Part shown: positions 36,739-45,360 of the stretch, piece by piece
Layout of the letters: every line of letters starts with the position of its first letter
How positions within the stretch are numbered: position 1 is the first letter of the stretch
From: Nocardia ignorata NBRC 108230
GTDB lineage: Bacteria; Actinomycetota; Actinomycetes; Mycobacteriales; Mycobacteriaceae
NCBI RefSeq assembly: GCF_001612905.1
Contig: NZ_BDBI01000010.1
Span: 51,777-115,776, forward strand
Direction: 5' to 3'
DNA length: 64,000 nucleotides
The notes under the pieces: generated by a model
Told to the model about the DNA's origin: nothing
What the model saw: the letters and a program-made list of their open reading frames with translations, nothing else
The model's database searches: none
Position numbers and translations under genes: made by a program

Positions 36739-37890
36739 ATGACTTCCCTTTCCCTCCCCTCCCGATCCGGCCCCGTGAGTCGTATACTCCGTTGCGCCGC
36801 AATGGCTTTCATCGCCATGCTGCTCGCCGTCGTCGGCTGGAGTGCTGCGCCCGGCCCGGCCGCGGCCGCCACTTCCCGCTTCCTGATGGTCGCGGGCACC
36901 GCGTCGATGGGCATCAGCGTCCTGCGCGTGGCGGACGACGGGACATTGACACATGTCCCGAACAGCCCCTTCCCCACCGGTTTCGGCGTCCTCTCGCTGG
37001 TACTCGCCCCGGACGGCCGCACCGTCTACGTCCCCCACGCCGGCGACTTCGGCGTCTCCGGATACCGCTTGGACGACAACGGGACACTGCATCCGGTACC
37101 AGGCGCAGACATCACCGTCGGCGGGCCACCCACCGCGGCGACACTCAGCCCGGACGGCAAACAGTTGTTCGTCGTGGTCGGCGGGGCGCCGGGCCACGTC
37201 GAGTCGTTCGCGGTGACGCCCTCGGGCGCGCTCGTTCCCACCGGAGCGCCGACGGTTCCGGTCGACGGGTTCAGCGCGGTCGGTATGGCGGCCGTCGACC
37301 CGAGCGGACGGTTCCTGCGGGTGGTCACCTACCTCGGCAACACCATGTCCAATTACGCGATCTCGCCGGACGGCACGATGACCCCGCTCGGCGCCATCGA
37401 GGTGAAACTCGGTCCCGTCGCCCCCGGCTTCAGCCGGGACGGGCGATACCTCTACGTGAGCAACGAATTCGGTTTCGATCTGTCCGGTTTCCTGATCGGT
37501 GACGACGGGAATCTGACACCGACGCCCGGCTCGCCCTACCCGACCCACGGCGTTCCGCACGGCGCGGTGGTGACCGCCGACAACACCCGCCTGTACGTCC
37601 CCAACGCCATGGGCCAGTCGATCGCCGGCTTCGACCTGCACCCGGACGGACGACTGACCGAACTTCCCGGTTCACCGTACGCGGCGCCCGCGGCCACCCT
37701 GCCGGGTCAAGTGGCCCTGCATCCCGACGGCAAGACGCTGTATCTCATCGATGTGCTCACCGCGCAGGTGACGACGCGGGTGCACACCTACACGATCCGT
37801 GACGACGGCAGCCTCGCACCGTCCGGACGGCCTTCGGTCGACACCGGTGTGGTCATGTCCGACGGGCCCGTGGTCGCCATCACCCCCTAG
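36739..37890 (+). CDS. Secreted beta-propeller protein (paralogue 3)
   Basis: About 383 residues. Signal peptide with core FIAMLLAVVGWSAAP and cleavage after PAAAA. Blades repeat APDGRTVYVPH, SPDGKQLFVVV, DPSGRFLRVVT, SRDGRYLYVSN and HPDGKTLYLID. The ATG at 36739 has GAGGAG eight bases upstream. It closely parallels the propeller gene at 35369 on the other strand, which suggests a local duplication with divergent control. A hairpin follows the stop. No conservon is attached on this side. Confidence 0.87.
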   Translation: MTSLSLPSRSGPVSRILRCAAMAFIAMLLAVVGWSAAPGPAAAATSRFLMVAGTASMGISVLRVADDGTLTHVPNSPFPTGFGVLSLVLAPDGRTVYVPHAGDFGVSGYRLDDNGTLHPVPGADITVGGPPTAATLSPDGKQLFVVVGGAPGHVESFAVTPSGALVPTGAPTVPVDGFSAVGMAAVDPSGRFLRVVTYLGNTMSNYAISPDGTMTPLGAIEVKLGPVAPGFSRDGRYLYVSNEFGFDLSGFLIGDDGNLTPTPGSPYPTHGVPHGAVVTADNTRLYVPNAMGQSIAGFDLHPDGRLTELPGSPYAAPAATLPGQVALHPDGKTLYLIDVLTAQVTTRVHTYTIRDDGSLAPSGRPSVDTGVVMSDGPVVAITP

Positions 37891-37900
37891 ACGAACGAAA

Positions 37901-37939
37901 GGGCCGGTGTCATGACCATTTCGGTCCCGACACCGGCCC
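37901..37939. terminator. Terminator-like hairpin between convergent genes
   Basis: Arms GGGCCGGTGTC (37901-37911) and GACACCGGCCC (37929-37939) pair perfectly around a 17-nt loop. They serve the propeller (plus) and NTF2-like (minus) genes. Confidence 0.65.
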
Positions 37940-37965
37940 TCAGCGCGAAGCTCCCGGCTTCCGGA

Positions 37966-38337
37966 TCAGGGCTGGACGCCCATTTCCGGGCCGATGTACT
38001 CACGGACCCGCGCGGCCTTGCCGTCGCGGACCTCGACGTTCTGCAGCAGGTGCAGCTTCATCTCCTGACCGCCGATCGATACCTCGGTGGTGCACTCGTG
38101 AAAGAACCCGTGCTCGGTGTAGGTGACCCCGAGGGAGACGAAGGTCGGAACGGCACCGCCCGCGGAACGCTCGTACACGGCCGCGACCGCGTCGGCCACG
38201 GTGACCCATTTGTCGTCGGCGCTGTGCCACACGAGGCAATCGTCATGGCTGATCTCCTTGAAGAGATCGATGTTCGTGAGGGCCTTGACCCAGTTGTCCG
38301 CGAGATCTTTGGTGGCCTGATCGGGGGTGGTGCTCAT
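37966..38337 (-). CDS. SnoaL-like / NTF2-fold protein
   Basis: About 123 residues of NTF2-like fold: LADNWVKALTNIDLFKEISHDDCLVWHSADDKWVT at the N-terminus, then GVTYTEHGFFHECTTEVSIGGQEMKLHLLQNVEVRDGKAARVREYIGPEM. The ATG at 38337 is preferred over upstream frame sequence that reads as non-coding arginine-rich text. A TGTCCA-N6-TGGACA dyad lies about 80 bp upstream. Enzymatic role unknown; the fold suits a small hydrophobic ligand. Confidence 0.78.
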   Translation of the reverse strand: MSTTPDQATKDLADNWVKALTNIDLFKEISHDDCLVWHSADDKWVTVADAVAAVYERSAGGAVPTFVSLGVTYTEHGFFHECTTEVSIGGQEMKLHLLQNVEVRDGKAARVREYIGPEMGVQP

Positions 38338-38415
38338 CGTTGAACGGTGCCTTCCTGTCCGGTTCTCTGCAGTGAGGTCCTGCTCCCCCATGCTGCGTGC
38401 GAACCGGCGCACCGA

Positions 38416-38435
38416 GTGTCCAACTTTCTGGACAC
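38416..38435. promoter_or_regulatory. TGTCC dyad copy 1 (GTGTCCAACTTTCTGGACAC)
   Basis: Perfect 7-bp arms GTGTCCA and TGGACAC with a 6-nt spacer. It lies 6 bp after the stop of the GntR gene and about 80 bp upstream of the NTF2-like gene. Confidence 0.6.
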
Positions 38436-38441
38436 TGCGAC

Positions 38442-39182
38442 CTAGGCTGTGGACTTCTCCGGGGTGGACCACATGCCCTGCTTCTCCAGCATGGCGATGA
38501 GTTCGTCGGCGCCGGACATGATGTGATCGCGCATCAGGCTGCTCGCCGTCTTCGCGCGGCGCTTGCGCAGCGCCTCGAGAATGGCGGGATGGAAATCGAG
38601 AGACTCATTGGCATGGCCCTCGATATTGCCGTAGAACCGGTTGGGCAACTGCTTGACGATCGAGCGCAACAACAGCGCGAGCCTGCGGGAATCCGCGGCC
38701 AAGTTCACGGTGCGATGGAATTCGTGGCCGAGCGCGACGATGCGGTCGAGATCGGCTCCGTCGGCTACCGCCTGTTCGTGCTCGGCGACCACATCGGCGA
38801 GGTGGGCGAGCTGGCGCGGTGAGATGGATTTCGCCGCGCGCGAAGCCAGTTCACCCGCGAGTGTGGCCTGTGCCCAGAACAGGTCGCGTACGTCCTGCCT
38901 GCTGAACGCCGACACCATGAACCCGCGCCGCGGGACCAGTTCGACGAACCCCTCGCCACTGAGCAGCAAAAGGCCCTCACGCACGGGCGTGTTGCTCACG
39001 CCGACCGCTTCCGCGATCGGTTCCGCGCGCAAGAACTCACCGGAGCGAACCCGGCCCGAGATGATCAGTTCCCGCACATAGCTCGCGACGTCTTCGGACA
39101 ACTGCTGACGCTGCGAATTCACGCGGCGGGGTAGCTCCCGGTGCGAGGAATCGGCGTCCAGAGGGTCTTTATCGATCGGCAC
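38442..39182 (-). CDS. GntR-family regulator (FadR/FCD subgroup)
   Basis: A 246-residue regulator. N-terminal winged HTH (VASYVRELIISGRVRSGEFLRAEPIAEAVGVSNTPVREGLLLLSGEGFVELVPRRGF) and an all-helical FCD ligand domain containing RDLFWAQATLAGELASRAA and a metal-ligand-type HEFHRTVN. Such proteins usually bind organic acids and act as repressors. The GTG at 39182 has no clear ribosome binding site and could be leaderless; a later GTG is possible. It is divergent from the thioesterase, with an AT-rich dyad between. Confidence 0.9.
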   Translation of the reverse strand: MPIDKDPLDADSSHRELPRRVNSQRQQLSEDVASYVRELIISGRVRSGEFLRAEPIAEAVGVSNTPVREGLLLLSGEGFVELVPRRGFMVSAFSRQDVRDLFWAQATLAGELASRAAKSISPRQLAHLADVVAEHEQAVADGADLDRIVALGHEFHRTVNLAADSRRLALLLRSIVKQLPNRFYGNIEGHANESLDFHPAILEALRKRRAKTASSLMRDHIMSGADELIAMLEKQGMWSTPEKSTA

Positions 39183-39348
39183 TTACGCATTATGCGGCCC
39201 CGAAGCACAATCGCGCAGCACCACCCCGTGGAAAACGGCGTCGGTCACCGCAGGGTCGAAGCCCATGTGCCGTGTGCGGTGACCGACGCCTTGCCCGAGG
39301 TCCCGGGGGATCAGAAGGACCTCGGGAGGGCTAGTGTTCAGAATCCGA

Positions 39349-39372
39349 CATTATCATATATTTAATATAATG
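39349..39372. promoter_or_regulatory. AT-rich dyad copy 8
   Basis: Outer arms CATTAT and ATAATG are symmetrical, with an AT-only core containing TATATT (39357-39362). It sits 30-50 bp upstream of the thioesterase start. TATATT could be a -10 box whose start point is the ATG of a tiny ORF at 39370. Confidence 0.55.
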
Positions 39373-39402
39373 GTCTACCTGATCCGAAGGGCACACCGAT
39401 GA
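39370..39402 (+). CDS. Tiny upstream ORF (10 codons) overlapping the thioesterase start
   Basis: MVYLIRRAHR followed by TGA, which overlaps the thioesterase ATG as ATGA. It has no ribosome binding site and would need leaderless translation. A coincidental ORF is possible. Confidence 0.25.
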   Translation: MVYLIRRAHR

Positions 39403-40220
39403 CCGGAGCATTCTTCCGCACACAGCACAGCGGCCATGGGGTCGAGCTGGTCCCCCAGGCCGAGGCTGCGAGCGGGTGGGGGCAGGAGCACATGCGTGGA
39501 CTAGCGGTGAGTTCTGCACTGGCTCGCGCGGCCGAGCAGGAGATCGACACCATCGGGCGTGCCGACCTGGTGCCGGTACGGTGGACCCTCGACCTCTTCC
39601 GGCCCGCCCGGTTACGCCCGTGCACAGCCTCGGCAGCCGTCGTCCGGCAAGGCAAGCGACTGTGCTTGATCGACACCGTGCTCGAGCAGGACGGCCGGCC
39701 CGTCGCCCGGGCCTCGGCGCTGTGGCTGGCGCCCAGTCAGAGCCCGCCGGGTGCGGTCTGGTCCGGAGGTACGCAACCGGAGCCGCCACCACCTGGAACC
39801 GCGCTCGTCGAAGCCCAGCACCGGCTCTACTTCACCGAGAACACCGGGTGGGGCGACGCGGACCGATCCACCAACGAGGCTCGCAATACGATTTGGCACG
39901 AGCAGATTCCCGTGGTCGAGGGCGAGCCGACCACACCGTTCCAACTGGCCGCAGGCGTTGCCGACGTGGTGAATGTAGCGGTCAACCTCGGCGGCAACGG
40001 ACTCGAATTCATCAATGCCGACGTCTCGTTGGCCCTGGGCCGCCTGCCCGTTGGCCCGGCCGTCGGTTTCGCCACTACTCAGCGAATCGAAGAGGCGGGA
40101 ATCTCGGTCGGCACCGCCGTCGCCTTCGACCGAGGGGGCGTCTTCGGCACCGCGACTTTGTGCGCGCTGGCCGACCCGCACCGCGCTGTCGACGTGCGGA
40201 GTTTCCGGCCGATCGCGTGA
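39399..40220 (+). CDS. Acyl-CoA thioesterase-like double-hotdog protein
   Basis: A 273-residue protein with two hotdog-like halves of the TesB/thioesterase-like superfamily: GWGQEHMRGLAVSSALARAAEQ in the first half and NTIWHEQIPVVEGEPTTPFQLAAGVADVVNVA in the second. The second-half ...FQLAAGVADVVNV... helix is typical of acyl-CoA thioesterase domain 2. It should hydrolyse an acyl-CoA thioester. It sits directly after an AT-rich dyad and upstream of the NDMA-type ADH, 92 bp away with its own dyad in between. Confidence 0.78.
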   Translation: MTGAFFRTQHSGHGVELVPQAEAASGWGQEHMRGLAVSSALARAAEQEIDTIGRADLVPVRWTLDLFRPARLRPCTASAAVVRQGKRLCLIDTVLEQDGRPVARASALWLAPSQSPPGAVWSGGTQPEPPPPGTALVEAQHRLYFTENTGWGDADRSTNEARNTIWHEQIPVVEGEPTTPFQLAAGVADVVNVAVNLGGNGLEFINADVSLALGRLPVGPAVGFATTQRIEEAGISVGTAVAFDRGGVFGTATLCALADPHRAVDVRSFRPIA

Positions 40221-40228
40221 CGCAGGTC

Positions 40229-40244
40229 GCACAATATATTATGC
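40229..40244. promoter_or_regulatory. AT-rich dyad copy 9, closest to consensus (GCACAATATATTATGC)
   Basis: Fourteen of sixteen positions are symmetrical. It lies 68 bp upstream of the ADH start and is followed by TGAA as at copy 3. Confidence 0.7.
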
Positions 40245-40273
40245 TGAATCAACGACCGTGAAGGAGTGCATTG

Positions 40274-40318
40274 ATGACCAGCTGGGCGAACACCGACGAC
40301 AAGGCCACCTCGTGCTGA
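40274..40318 (+). CDS. Tiny upstream ORF (14 codons) overlapping the NDMA-type ADH start
   Basis: MTSWANTDDKATSC has an excellent ribosome binding site (GTGAAGGAGT, 7-nt spacing), whereas the ADH behind it has only a weak AAGG. Its TGA at 40316 overlaps the ADH GTG at 40312. The ADH is therefore likely to be translated by coupling to this leader peptide. A nearly identical leader box precedes the tiny ORF at 62721. Confidence 0.5.
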   Translation: MTSWANTDDKATSC

Positions 40319-41430
40319 CCCGGGGCGCGGTGCTTCGGCAGACTCCTGGCGCCTACGAGATCGTCGAACTCGACATCGAGGACCCCCGTCCCGGTGAGAT
40401 CCGGGTCAAGATGGCCGCGGCGGGCTTGTGCCATTCCGACGACCATTTCGCTGTCGGTACGCAGACGCCGGGCATTCTGCCCCTCGCGGGCGGGCACGAG
40501 GGCGCCGGTGTCGTCGAGGCCGTCGGACCGGGCACCAAGGGCTTCGCCGAAGGCGACCATGTCGTCTTCTCCTTCCTTCCGGTGTGCGGCCGCTGCCGGT
40601 GGTGCGCACACGGCCACCAGAACCTGTGTGACCTCGGCGCGTTCCTGGCCACGGGCGCGCGTTTCGACGACCCCACGTCGTATCGGCTCTCGCTCGACGG
40701 CGCACCCGTCGGTCAGCTCGCCGGGCTCGGCACCTTCTGCGAATACACCACCGTCTCCGCTGTCTCGGCGATCAAGATCGATCCGTCGATCCCGCTCGAT
40801 ATCGCCTGCCTCACCGGCTGCGGTGTCGGCACCGGTTGGGGTGCGGCGGTGAACTCGGCCGCGGTGAAACCCGGACACGTCGTGATCGTCATGGGCATCG
40901 GCGGTATCGGCATCAACGCCGTGCAGGGCGCCGCGCACGCCGGCGCCGCCGCGGTGATCGCCGTCGACCCCGTGCCGTTCAAACGTGACTCCGCGCTGAA
41001 GCTGGGCGCCACCCATGCCGTCGCCGACATCGAGGAGGCCGCCGAACTCGCCCGCTCGATGACCAACGGCCAGGGTGCCGACTCCGCGATCGTGACGGTC
41101 GGTATCACCACCGGTCGCCATGTGGGGAGGGCACTGAGCGCGGTGCGCAAGGCAGGCACCTGTGTCGCCGTCGGGCTCGGCGACGCCACCGTCGGCGCGG
41201 GCGACATCAACCTGCACGAGCTCACGCTGTACCAGAAGCGCCTGCAAGGCTCGCTGTTCGGCGCGAGCTCGCCCACCGCCGACATCCCGGCACAGCTGGC
41301 GATGTATCAGCAGGGCTCGCTGAAACTCGAAGAACTCGTCACCACCCGCTACTCCCTCGACGACATCACGCAGGGCTTCGCCGACATGAACGCCGGGCGG
41401 AACCTGCGGGGCGTCGTCGTCTACGACTGA
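40312..41430 (+). CDS. NDMA-dependent alcohol dehydrogenase (Rxyl_3153-type, mycofactocin-associated)
   Basis: A 372-residue zinc MDR alcohol dehydrogenase. Catalytic zinc: Cys40 (GLCHSD), His62 and Glu63; structural zinc: cysteines 92, 95, 98 and 106 (CGRCRWCAHGHQNLC). Rossmann motif MGIGGIGINAVQGA. The start MLTRGAVL and the overall sequence match the family of nicotinoprotein ADHs that hold NAD tightly and pass electrons to an external acceptor, associated with mycofactocin. The GTG at 40312 fits the family's N-terminus. No mycofactocin biosynthesis genes are in the window. Confidence 0.88.
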   Translation: MLTRGAVLRQTPGAYEIVELDIEDPRPGEIRVKMAAAGLCHSDDHFAVGTQTPGILPLAGGHEGAGVVEAVGPGTKGFAEGDHVVFSFLPVCGRCRWCAHGHQNLCDLGAFLATGARFDDPTSYRLSLDGAPVGQLAGLGTFCEYTTVSAVSAIKIDPSIPLDIACLTGCGVGTGWGAAVNSAAVKPGHVVIVMGIGGIGINAVQGAAHAGAAAVIAVDPVPFKRDSALKLGATHAVADIEEAAELARSMTNGQGADSAIVTVGITTGRHVGRALSAVRKAGTCVAVGLGDATVGAGDINLHELTLYQKRLQGSLFGASSPTADIPAQLAMYQQGSLKLEELVTTRYSLDDITQGFADMNAGRNLRGVVVYD

Positions 41431-41454
41431 TCCCGGCAAGTCGAAGGACCGATC

Positions 41455-41664
41455 ATGAACGTGCTGATCGAAATGACCGCGTTGTGCCTGACCCGTCCCG
41501 CCCCCGGCGCGGATGCGCAAGCGCTGGCCGCCTGGTACGCGGCGAAGGCACGGTTGCACGACCACCTGGCCGGTCTCGGCGGACCTGACAGCGCGCGCGA
41601 ACGTGAGCTCGCCGCGGCCGCTCACCGGCGCGCGCTGAGCGTCACCGTGGGTGAACCGGCATGA
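41455..41664 (+). CDS. Small conserved-looking protein of unknown function
   Basis: A 69-residue, mostly helical, alanine-rich protein (AAWYAAKARLHDHLAGLGGPD). GAAGGACC precedes the ATG, and its stop overlaps the WhiB start in an ATGA arrangement, so it is a real translated gene. It is 24 bp after the ADH. I do not recognise the family. The coupling suggests a partner of WhiB or a subunit accompanying the ADH. Confidence 0.7.
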   Translation: MNVLIEMTALCLTRPAPGADAQALAAWYAAKARLHDHLAGLGGPDSARERELAAAAHRRALSVTVGEPA

Positions 41665-41951
41665 GACCCGCGGGCGAGAAGTCTTTGCGCCTGCCCCCGC
41701 CGCGCGCGGAAGCGTGGGCCTGGCAGATGTATGCCACCTGCCGCGCCTACGACGTGAACGACTTCTACGACACGGGCCAGGAATCGCGAAAGGTGCTTGC
41801 CGCCAAGAAGGTCTGCGCGGACTGCCCGGTGCTGACCCATTGCCGGGACCACGCGGTCACCACCAACGAACCGCATGGCATCTGGGGCGGAATGACGCCG
41901 AGAGAGCGAGCGAAGTACCGCTGGGTGCACTACTGGTCGAAACGCCTGTGA
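41661..41951 (+). CDS. WhiB-family iron-sulphur regulator
   Basis: A 96-residue WhiB-like protein. The four cluster-binding cysteines are Cys27, Cys52, Cys55 and Cys61 (VCADCPVLTHC), followed by the GIWGG turn (residues 73-77) and a basic tail for DNA contact. It binds a 4Fe-4S cluster and usually acts with the principal sigma factor. Its start overlaps the 69-residue gene. A hairpin at 41950 overlaps the stop codon. The downstream neighbour is a PknK-like kinase. Confidence 0.93.
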   Translation: MRPAGEKSLRLPPPRAEAWAWQMYATCRAYDVNDFYDTGQESRKVLAAKKVCADCPVLTHCRDHAVTTNEPHGIWGGMTPRERAKYRWVHYWSKRL

Positions 41952-41972
41952 TGCCGGTCGAACACCGGCATC
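41950..41972 (+). terminator. Hairpin at the end of whiB
   Basis: Arms GATGCCGGT and ACCGGCATC, loop CGAAC, start within the WhiB stop codon. No U-tract follows. Confidence 0.45.
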
Positions 41973-42046
41973 GACAGGGCTATTCTCGGTAGAGGCGAGC
42001 GCACCCGCGCACCGCGACCCGAGCGGCAGTACCGAATCGAGCCGAG

Positions 42047-45000
42047 ATGGCCGACATCGAGTCGACACAGCGCAGTTCCGCTTCGGGAATTCCCGCGGAG
42101 CTGGCCGCGGCGGGCTTCGAAGACGCCGAGGAGATCGGGCGCGGCGGCTTCGGAGTCGTGTACCGGTGCGCCCAGCCGGATCTGGACCGGGTCGTCGCGG
42201 TGAAGGTACTCACCGCTGAGCTGGACCCCGACGGGTTGCAGCGTTTCGTGCGTGAGCAGCAGGCGATGGGCAGGCTCTCGGGCCACCCGAATATCGTCGC
42301 CGTCTTCCACGCGGGCACGACTCATCGCGGGCATCCCTATCTGGTGATGCCCTATCACGCGCGTGGGTCGCTCGAGCAACGCATTCACACCGTCGGTCCG
42401 CTCGACTGGGCGGCGACGCTGCGGCTCGGTGTGAAGATGGCTGGTGCGCTGGAGTCGGCGCACAGGGCGGGCATCCTGCATCGCGATGTGAAGCCGGCCA
42501 ACATTCTGATCAGCGACTACAACGAGCCGGAGCTCACCGATTTCGGCATCGCCAGGGTCAAGGGCGGATTCCACACCACCACGGGTGTCGTGAGTGCCTC
42601 CCCCGCGTTCGCCGCGCCCGAAGTTCTGCGCGGCGCTTCGGCCACCCCTGCCGCGGATGTGTACAGTCTCGGCGCCACACTTTTCTGCGCGCTCACCGGG
42701 CATGTGGCCTACGAACGTCGCGTAGGCGAGCAGGTCGTGTCCCAATTCCTGCGAATTTCCCGGCAACCGAGCCCCGATCTCACCGGCCGGGATGTGCCTG
42801 CGGCGGTCCGGTCGGTGATCGAGCACGCGATGGCTCCCGACCCAGCCGACCGGCCCGCCGATGCCGCTGGTTTCGGCGCGGAACTGTGTGCGGCGCAACG
42901 GGCTACAGGCGCACCCGTCGACGTGCTTCGGGTTCCGAGCCCGCCACCACAGGTGGCGGCGCCGGCACCGCGATCGAAGGAACGAACCACTGCCCCACCG
43001 ACTCCGGCCACCAAGTACCGCCCGCCGACCCCGGCGCGTGCGACGCTGGCCCGTAAGCGGCTGCTCGAGCGGCTGCGTACGTGTGAACGCACCAGGCTCA
43101 CCACCATTCACGCACCCAGTGGTTTCGGGAAGACCACGCTCGCCGCGCAATGGCACGACGAGCTCGTCGAACACGGCGCCGCCGTTGCCTGGCTCACCGT
43201 CGACGAGGACGACGACAACGTCGCCTGGTTTCTGGCCCACCTCGTCGAGGCTGTCCGTCCCGCGGTTCCCGATCTCGCCGACGACCTCGATCGCCTGCTC
43301 GAGGCCGACCCCGACGATCCGGCCCGCGCTGTCCTCACGGGGCTCGTCGACGGTCTGCACGCCCGCGACCGGCGGGTCACCCTGGTCCTCGACGACTGGC
43401 AGCGCGTCACCGGCGCCGACTCGGTGGCGGCCATCCGGTTCCTGCTCGAGCACGGCTGCCATCATCTGCCGCTCGTCGTCACCACCACCGCGAGTCCGGG
43501 CCTGCCGGTCAGCCGACTGCGCATGCACGGTGAGCTCACCGAGGCCGACGCCGCCACTTTGCGTTTCGACGCCGACGAAGTCCGCCACTTCCTCGACGAC
43601 GCCGATGATGTGCACCTGGACGCCGAGGAAGTCCTCGCGCTGACCCGGGCCACCGACGGGTGGATCGCCGCGTTACAACTTGTGGTGCTGTCGTTGCGCG
43701 CGGGCGAGGACACCGGGCAGCTACTCGGTAGCCTCGCCACCCACCCTGATATCGGTGCGTTCCTGGCCGAGAACGTGCTCGATGCCCTCGACCCGGAAAC
43801 GCTCGACTTCCTCATGACGACCTCGATTTGCGAGCGGATCTGCGGCAGCCTGGCCGCAGCGTTGACCGGCCACGCCGATGCCGCCGAAGTGCTCGCCGAC
43901 CTCGCCGAACGTGGATTGTTTCTCCTGCCGACCGGCCCCGGCAGCGAGTGGTACCGCTACCACCAGCTCTTCGCCGGTTACCTGTGCCGCAGACTGACCC
44001 AGGACCGGCCGGGACAAATCGCTGGGCTGCGGCTGCGGGCCGCGCAGTGGTTCGCCCGCCGTCATCTGCTCAACGACGCCGTCGAACACGCTCTCGCCGC
44101 CGAAGACCCCGGCCGCGCGGCCGAGCTCGTCGAGGAGGGCGCGGGCTATCTGCTGGAACGGTCCAGAATGGTGAGGCTGCAGGGGATTCTGGCCAAACTT
44201 CCCGCGAATGTGTGCCGCACGAGACCGCGGATCCAGCTGTTCGGGGTGTGGGTGAACCTGGTTCTGCGCAGGCCTGCGGCCACCGAGGCATACCTGGCCC
44301 GTTTCGAGTCGGCCCTGGACTGCGTCGACGAAGCCGACCGTGCCGATCTACGGGCCGAAGCAGACGTCGCGATCAGTGTCCGCGAGATGTTCGCCGACCG
44401 GGTATCGGCACTGGACGGGCTGATCGGGCAGGCGCTGACCCGTCCCGACGACTTCTCTCCCAGGATTCCGGGCCTGGCCGCCAATATCGCTACCTTCGCC
44501 GCGGTCCATCGCTTCGACTTCGACGAGGCGCGGCGACGGCAACTCTGGGCGGCGCCGTACCACGAGGCGACCGGCCCGTTCCTGTCCGTCTACGGTCGCT
44601 GTTTCGCCGGTCTCGCGGCCCTCGAACAGCTCGACATCGCCGGCGCCGAGGAGCTTTTCACCGTCGCACTCGACACCGCACGGGCCACGATGGGCCCGGC
44701 GGCGCACGCCACCCGCCTGGCCGGGGCACTACTCGGTGAGCTGCGTTATGAGACAGGCGATCTCGACGCAGCCGTGGATCTGCTCACGGCGAGCAGGGAA
44801 CTGTCGACCGAAGGCGGCGGTGGGGTGGACTTCATGCTGGCCACCTATGGAACAGGTGCGCGGGCGCGGTCCCTGCGCGGCGATCACGTGGGCGCGCGCG
44901 AACTCCTGGCAGAAGGCCTGTCGGTCGCCGAGCGCCTCGAGCTACCTCGGCTGACCGCTCGTCTCCGCAACGAACAGGTCCGCGCGGGCTTCGATCTGGA

Positions 45001-45328
45001 CCCGCGAATCGCCGACGCCCTGCTGGCACCACGCACGGTCCGGCACGAGGACGGAATCGTCGCCGCCATCGACGAGTTCGACGAGGACTCAGCCATCCGA
45101 CTGCTGTCGGAGGCGGGCGAACACGAACGTGCGCTGGCACGAGCCGAACTCCTGCTCGCGAGCATGCACGCGAACCGTCGCCCACTGGCGAGGTTGCGCG
45201 CCGAATTGCTACTGGGTTCCGCGCTGCGGCGGGCCGGGCGCCGGGACGAGGCCGAACACACTCTGTCGCCGTTGCTGTTGCAGTGCACCCGGCTCGGCCT
45301 AACCCGTCTGCCCGCCGACGCGTTGTGA
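42047..45328 (+). CDS. Serine/threonine kinase fused to MalT-like ATPase (PknK-like)
   Basis: A 1093-residue protein. Kinase domain at about residues 25-280 with GRGGFGVVYRC, VAVKVL, HRDVKPANIL and DFGIARV. A proline-rich linker follows, then a MalT/LuxR-type STAND ATPase with the P-loop APSGFGKTTLAAQW near residue 357, and a tetratricopeptide-like C-terminal half. The architecture and length match mycobacterial PknK, a cytoplasmic regulator kinase. No LuxR-type HTH is visible at the C-terminus, which ends LTRLPADAL. It lies after WhiB; phosphorylation of a regulator from this island is an attractive but untested idea. Confidence 0.92.
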   Translation: MADIESTQRSSASGIPAELAAAGFEDAEEIGRGGFGVVYRCAQPDLDRVVAVKVLTAELDPDGLQRFVREQQAMGRLSGHPNIVAVFHAGTTHRGHPYLVMPYHARGSLEQRIHTVGPLDWAATLRLGVKMAGALESAHRAGILHRDVKPANILISDYNEPELTDFGIARVKGGFHTTTGVVSASPAFAAPEVLRGASATPAADVYSLGATLFCALTGHVAYERRVGEQVVSQFLRISRQPSPDLTGRDVPAAVRSVIEHAMAPDPADRPADAAGFGAELCAAQRATGAPVDVLRVPSPPPQVAAPAPRSKERTTAPPTPATKYRPPTPARATLARKRLLERLRTCERTRLTTIHAPSGFGKTTLAAQWHDELVEHGAAVAWLTVDEDDDNVAWFLAHLVEAVRPAVPDLADDLDRLLEADPDDPARAVLTGLVDGLHARDRRVTLVLDDWQRVTGADSVAAIRFLLEHGCHHLPLVVTTTASPGLPVSRLRMHGELTEADAATLRFDADEVRHFLDDADDVHLDAEEVLALTRATDGWIAALQLVVLSLRAGEDTGQLLGSLATHPDIGAFLAENVLDALDPETLDFLMTTSICERICGSLAAALTGHADAAEVLADLAERGLFLLPTGPGSEWYRYHQLFAGYLCRRLTQDRPGQIAGLRLRAAQWFARRHLLNDAVEHALAAEDPGRAAELVEEGAGYLLERSRMVRLQGILAKLPANVCRTRPRIQLFGVWVNLVLRRPAATEAYLARFESALDCVDEADRADLRAEADVAISVREMFADRVSALDGLIGQALTRPDDFSPRIPGLAANIATFAAVHRFDFDEARRRQLWAAPYHEATGPFLSVYGRCFAGLAALEQLDIAGAEELFTVALDTARATMGPAAHATRLAGALLGELRYETGDLDAAVDLLTASRELSTEGGGGVDFMLATYGTGARARSLRGDHVGARELLAEGLSVAERLELPRLTARLRNEQVRAGFDLDPRIADALLAPRTVRHEDGIVAAIDEFDEDSAIRLLSEAGEHERALARAELLLASMHANRRPLARLRAELLLGSALRRAGRRDEAEHTLSPLLLQCTRLGLTRLPADAL

Positions 45329-45360
45329 CGACCTAGCTGTGCCGGACGGGAAACCTGAAG

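Noticed and set aside
42047..45328. LuxR-type HTH at the C-terminus of the PknK-like kinase
   Set aside because: No recognisable HTH motif before the stop; the end is TPR-like.
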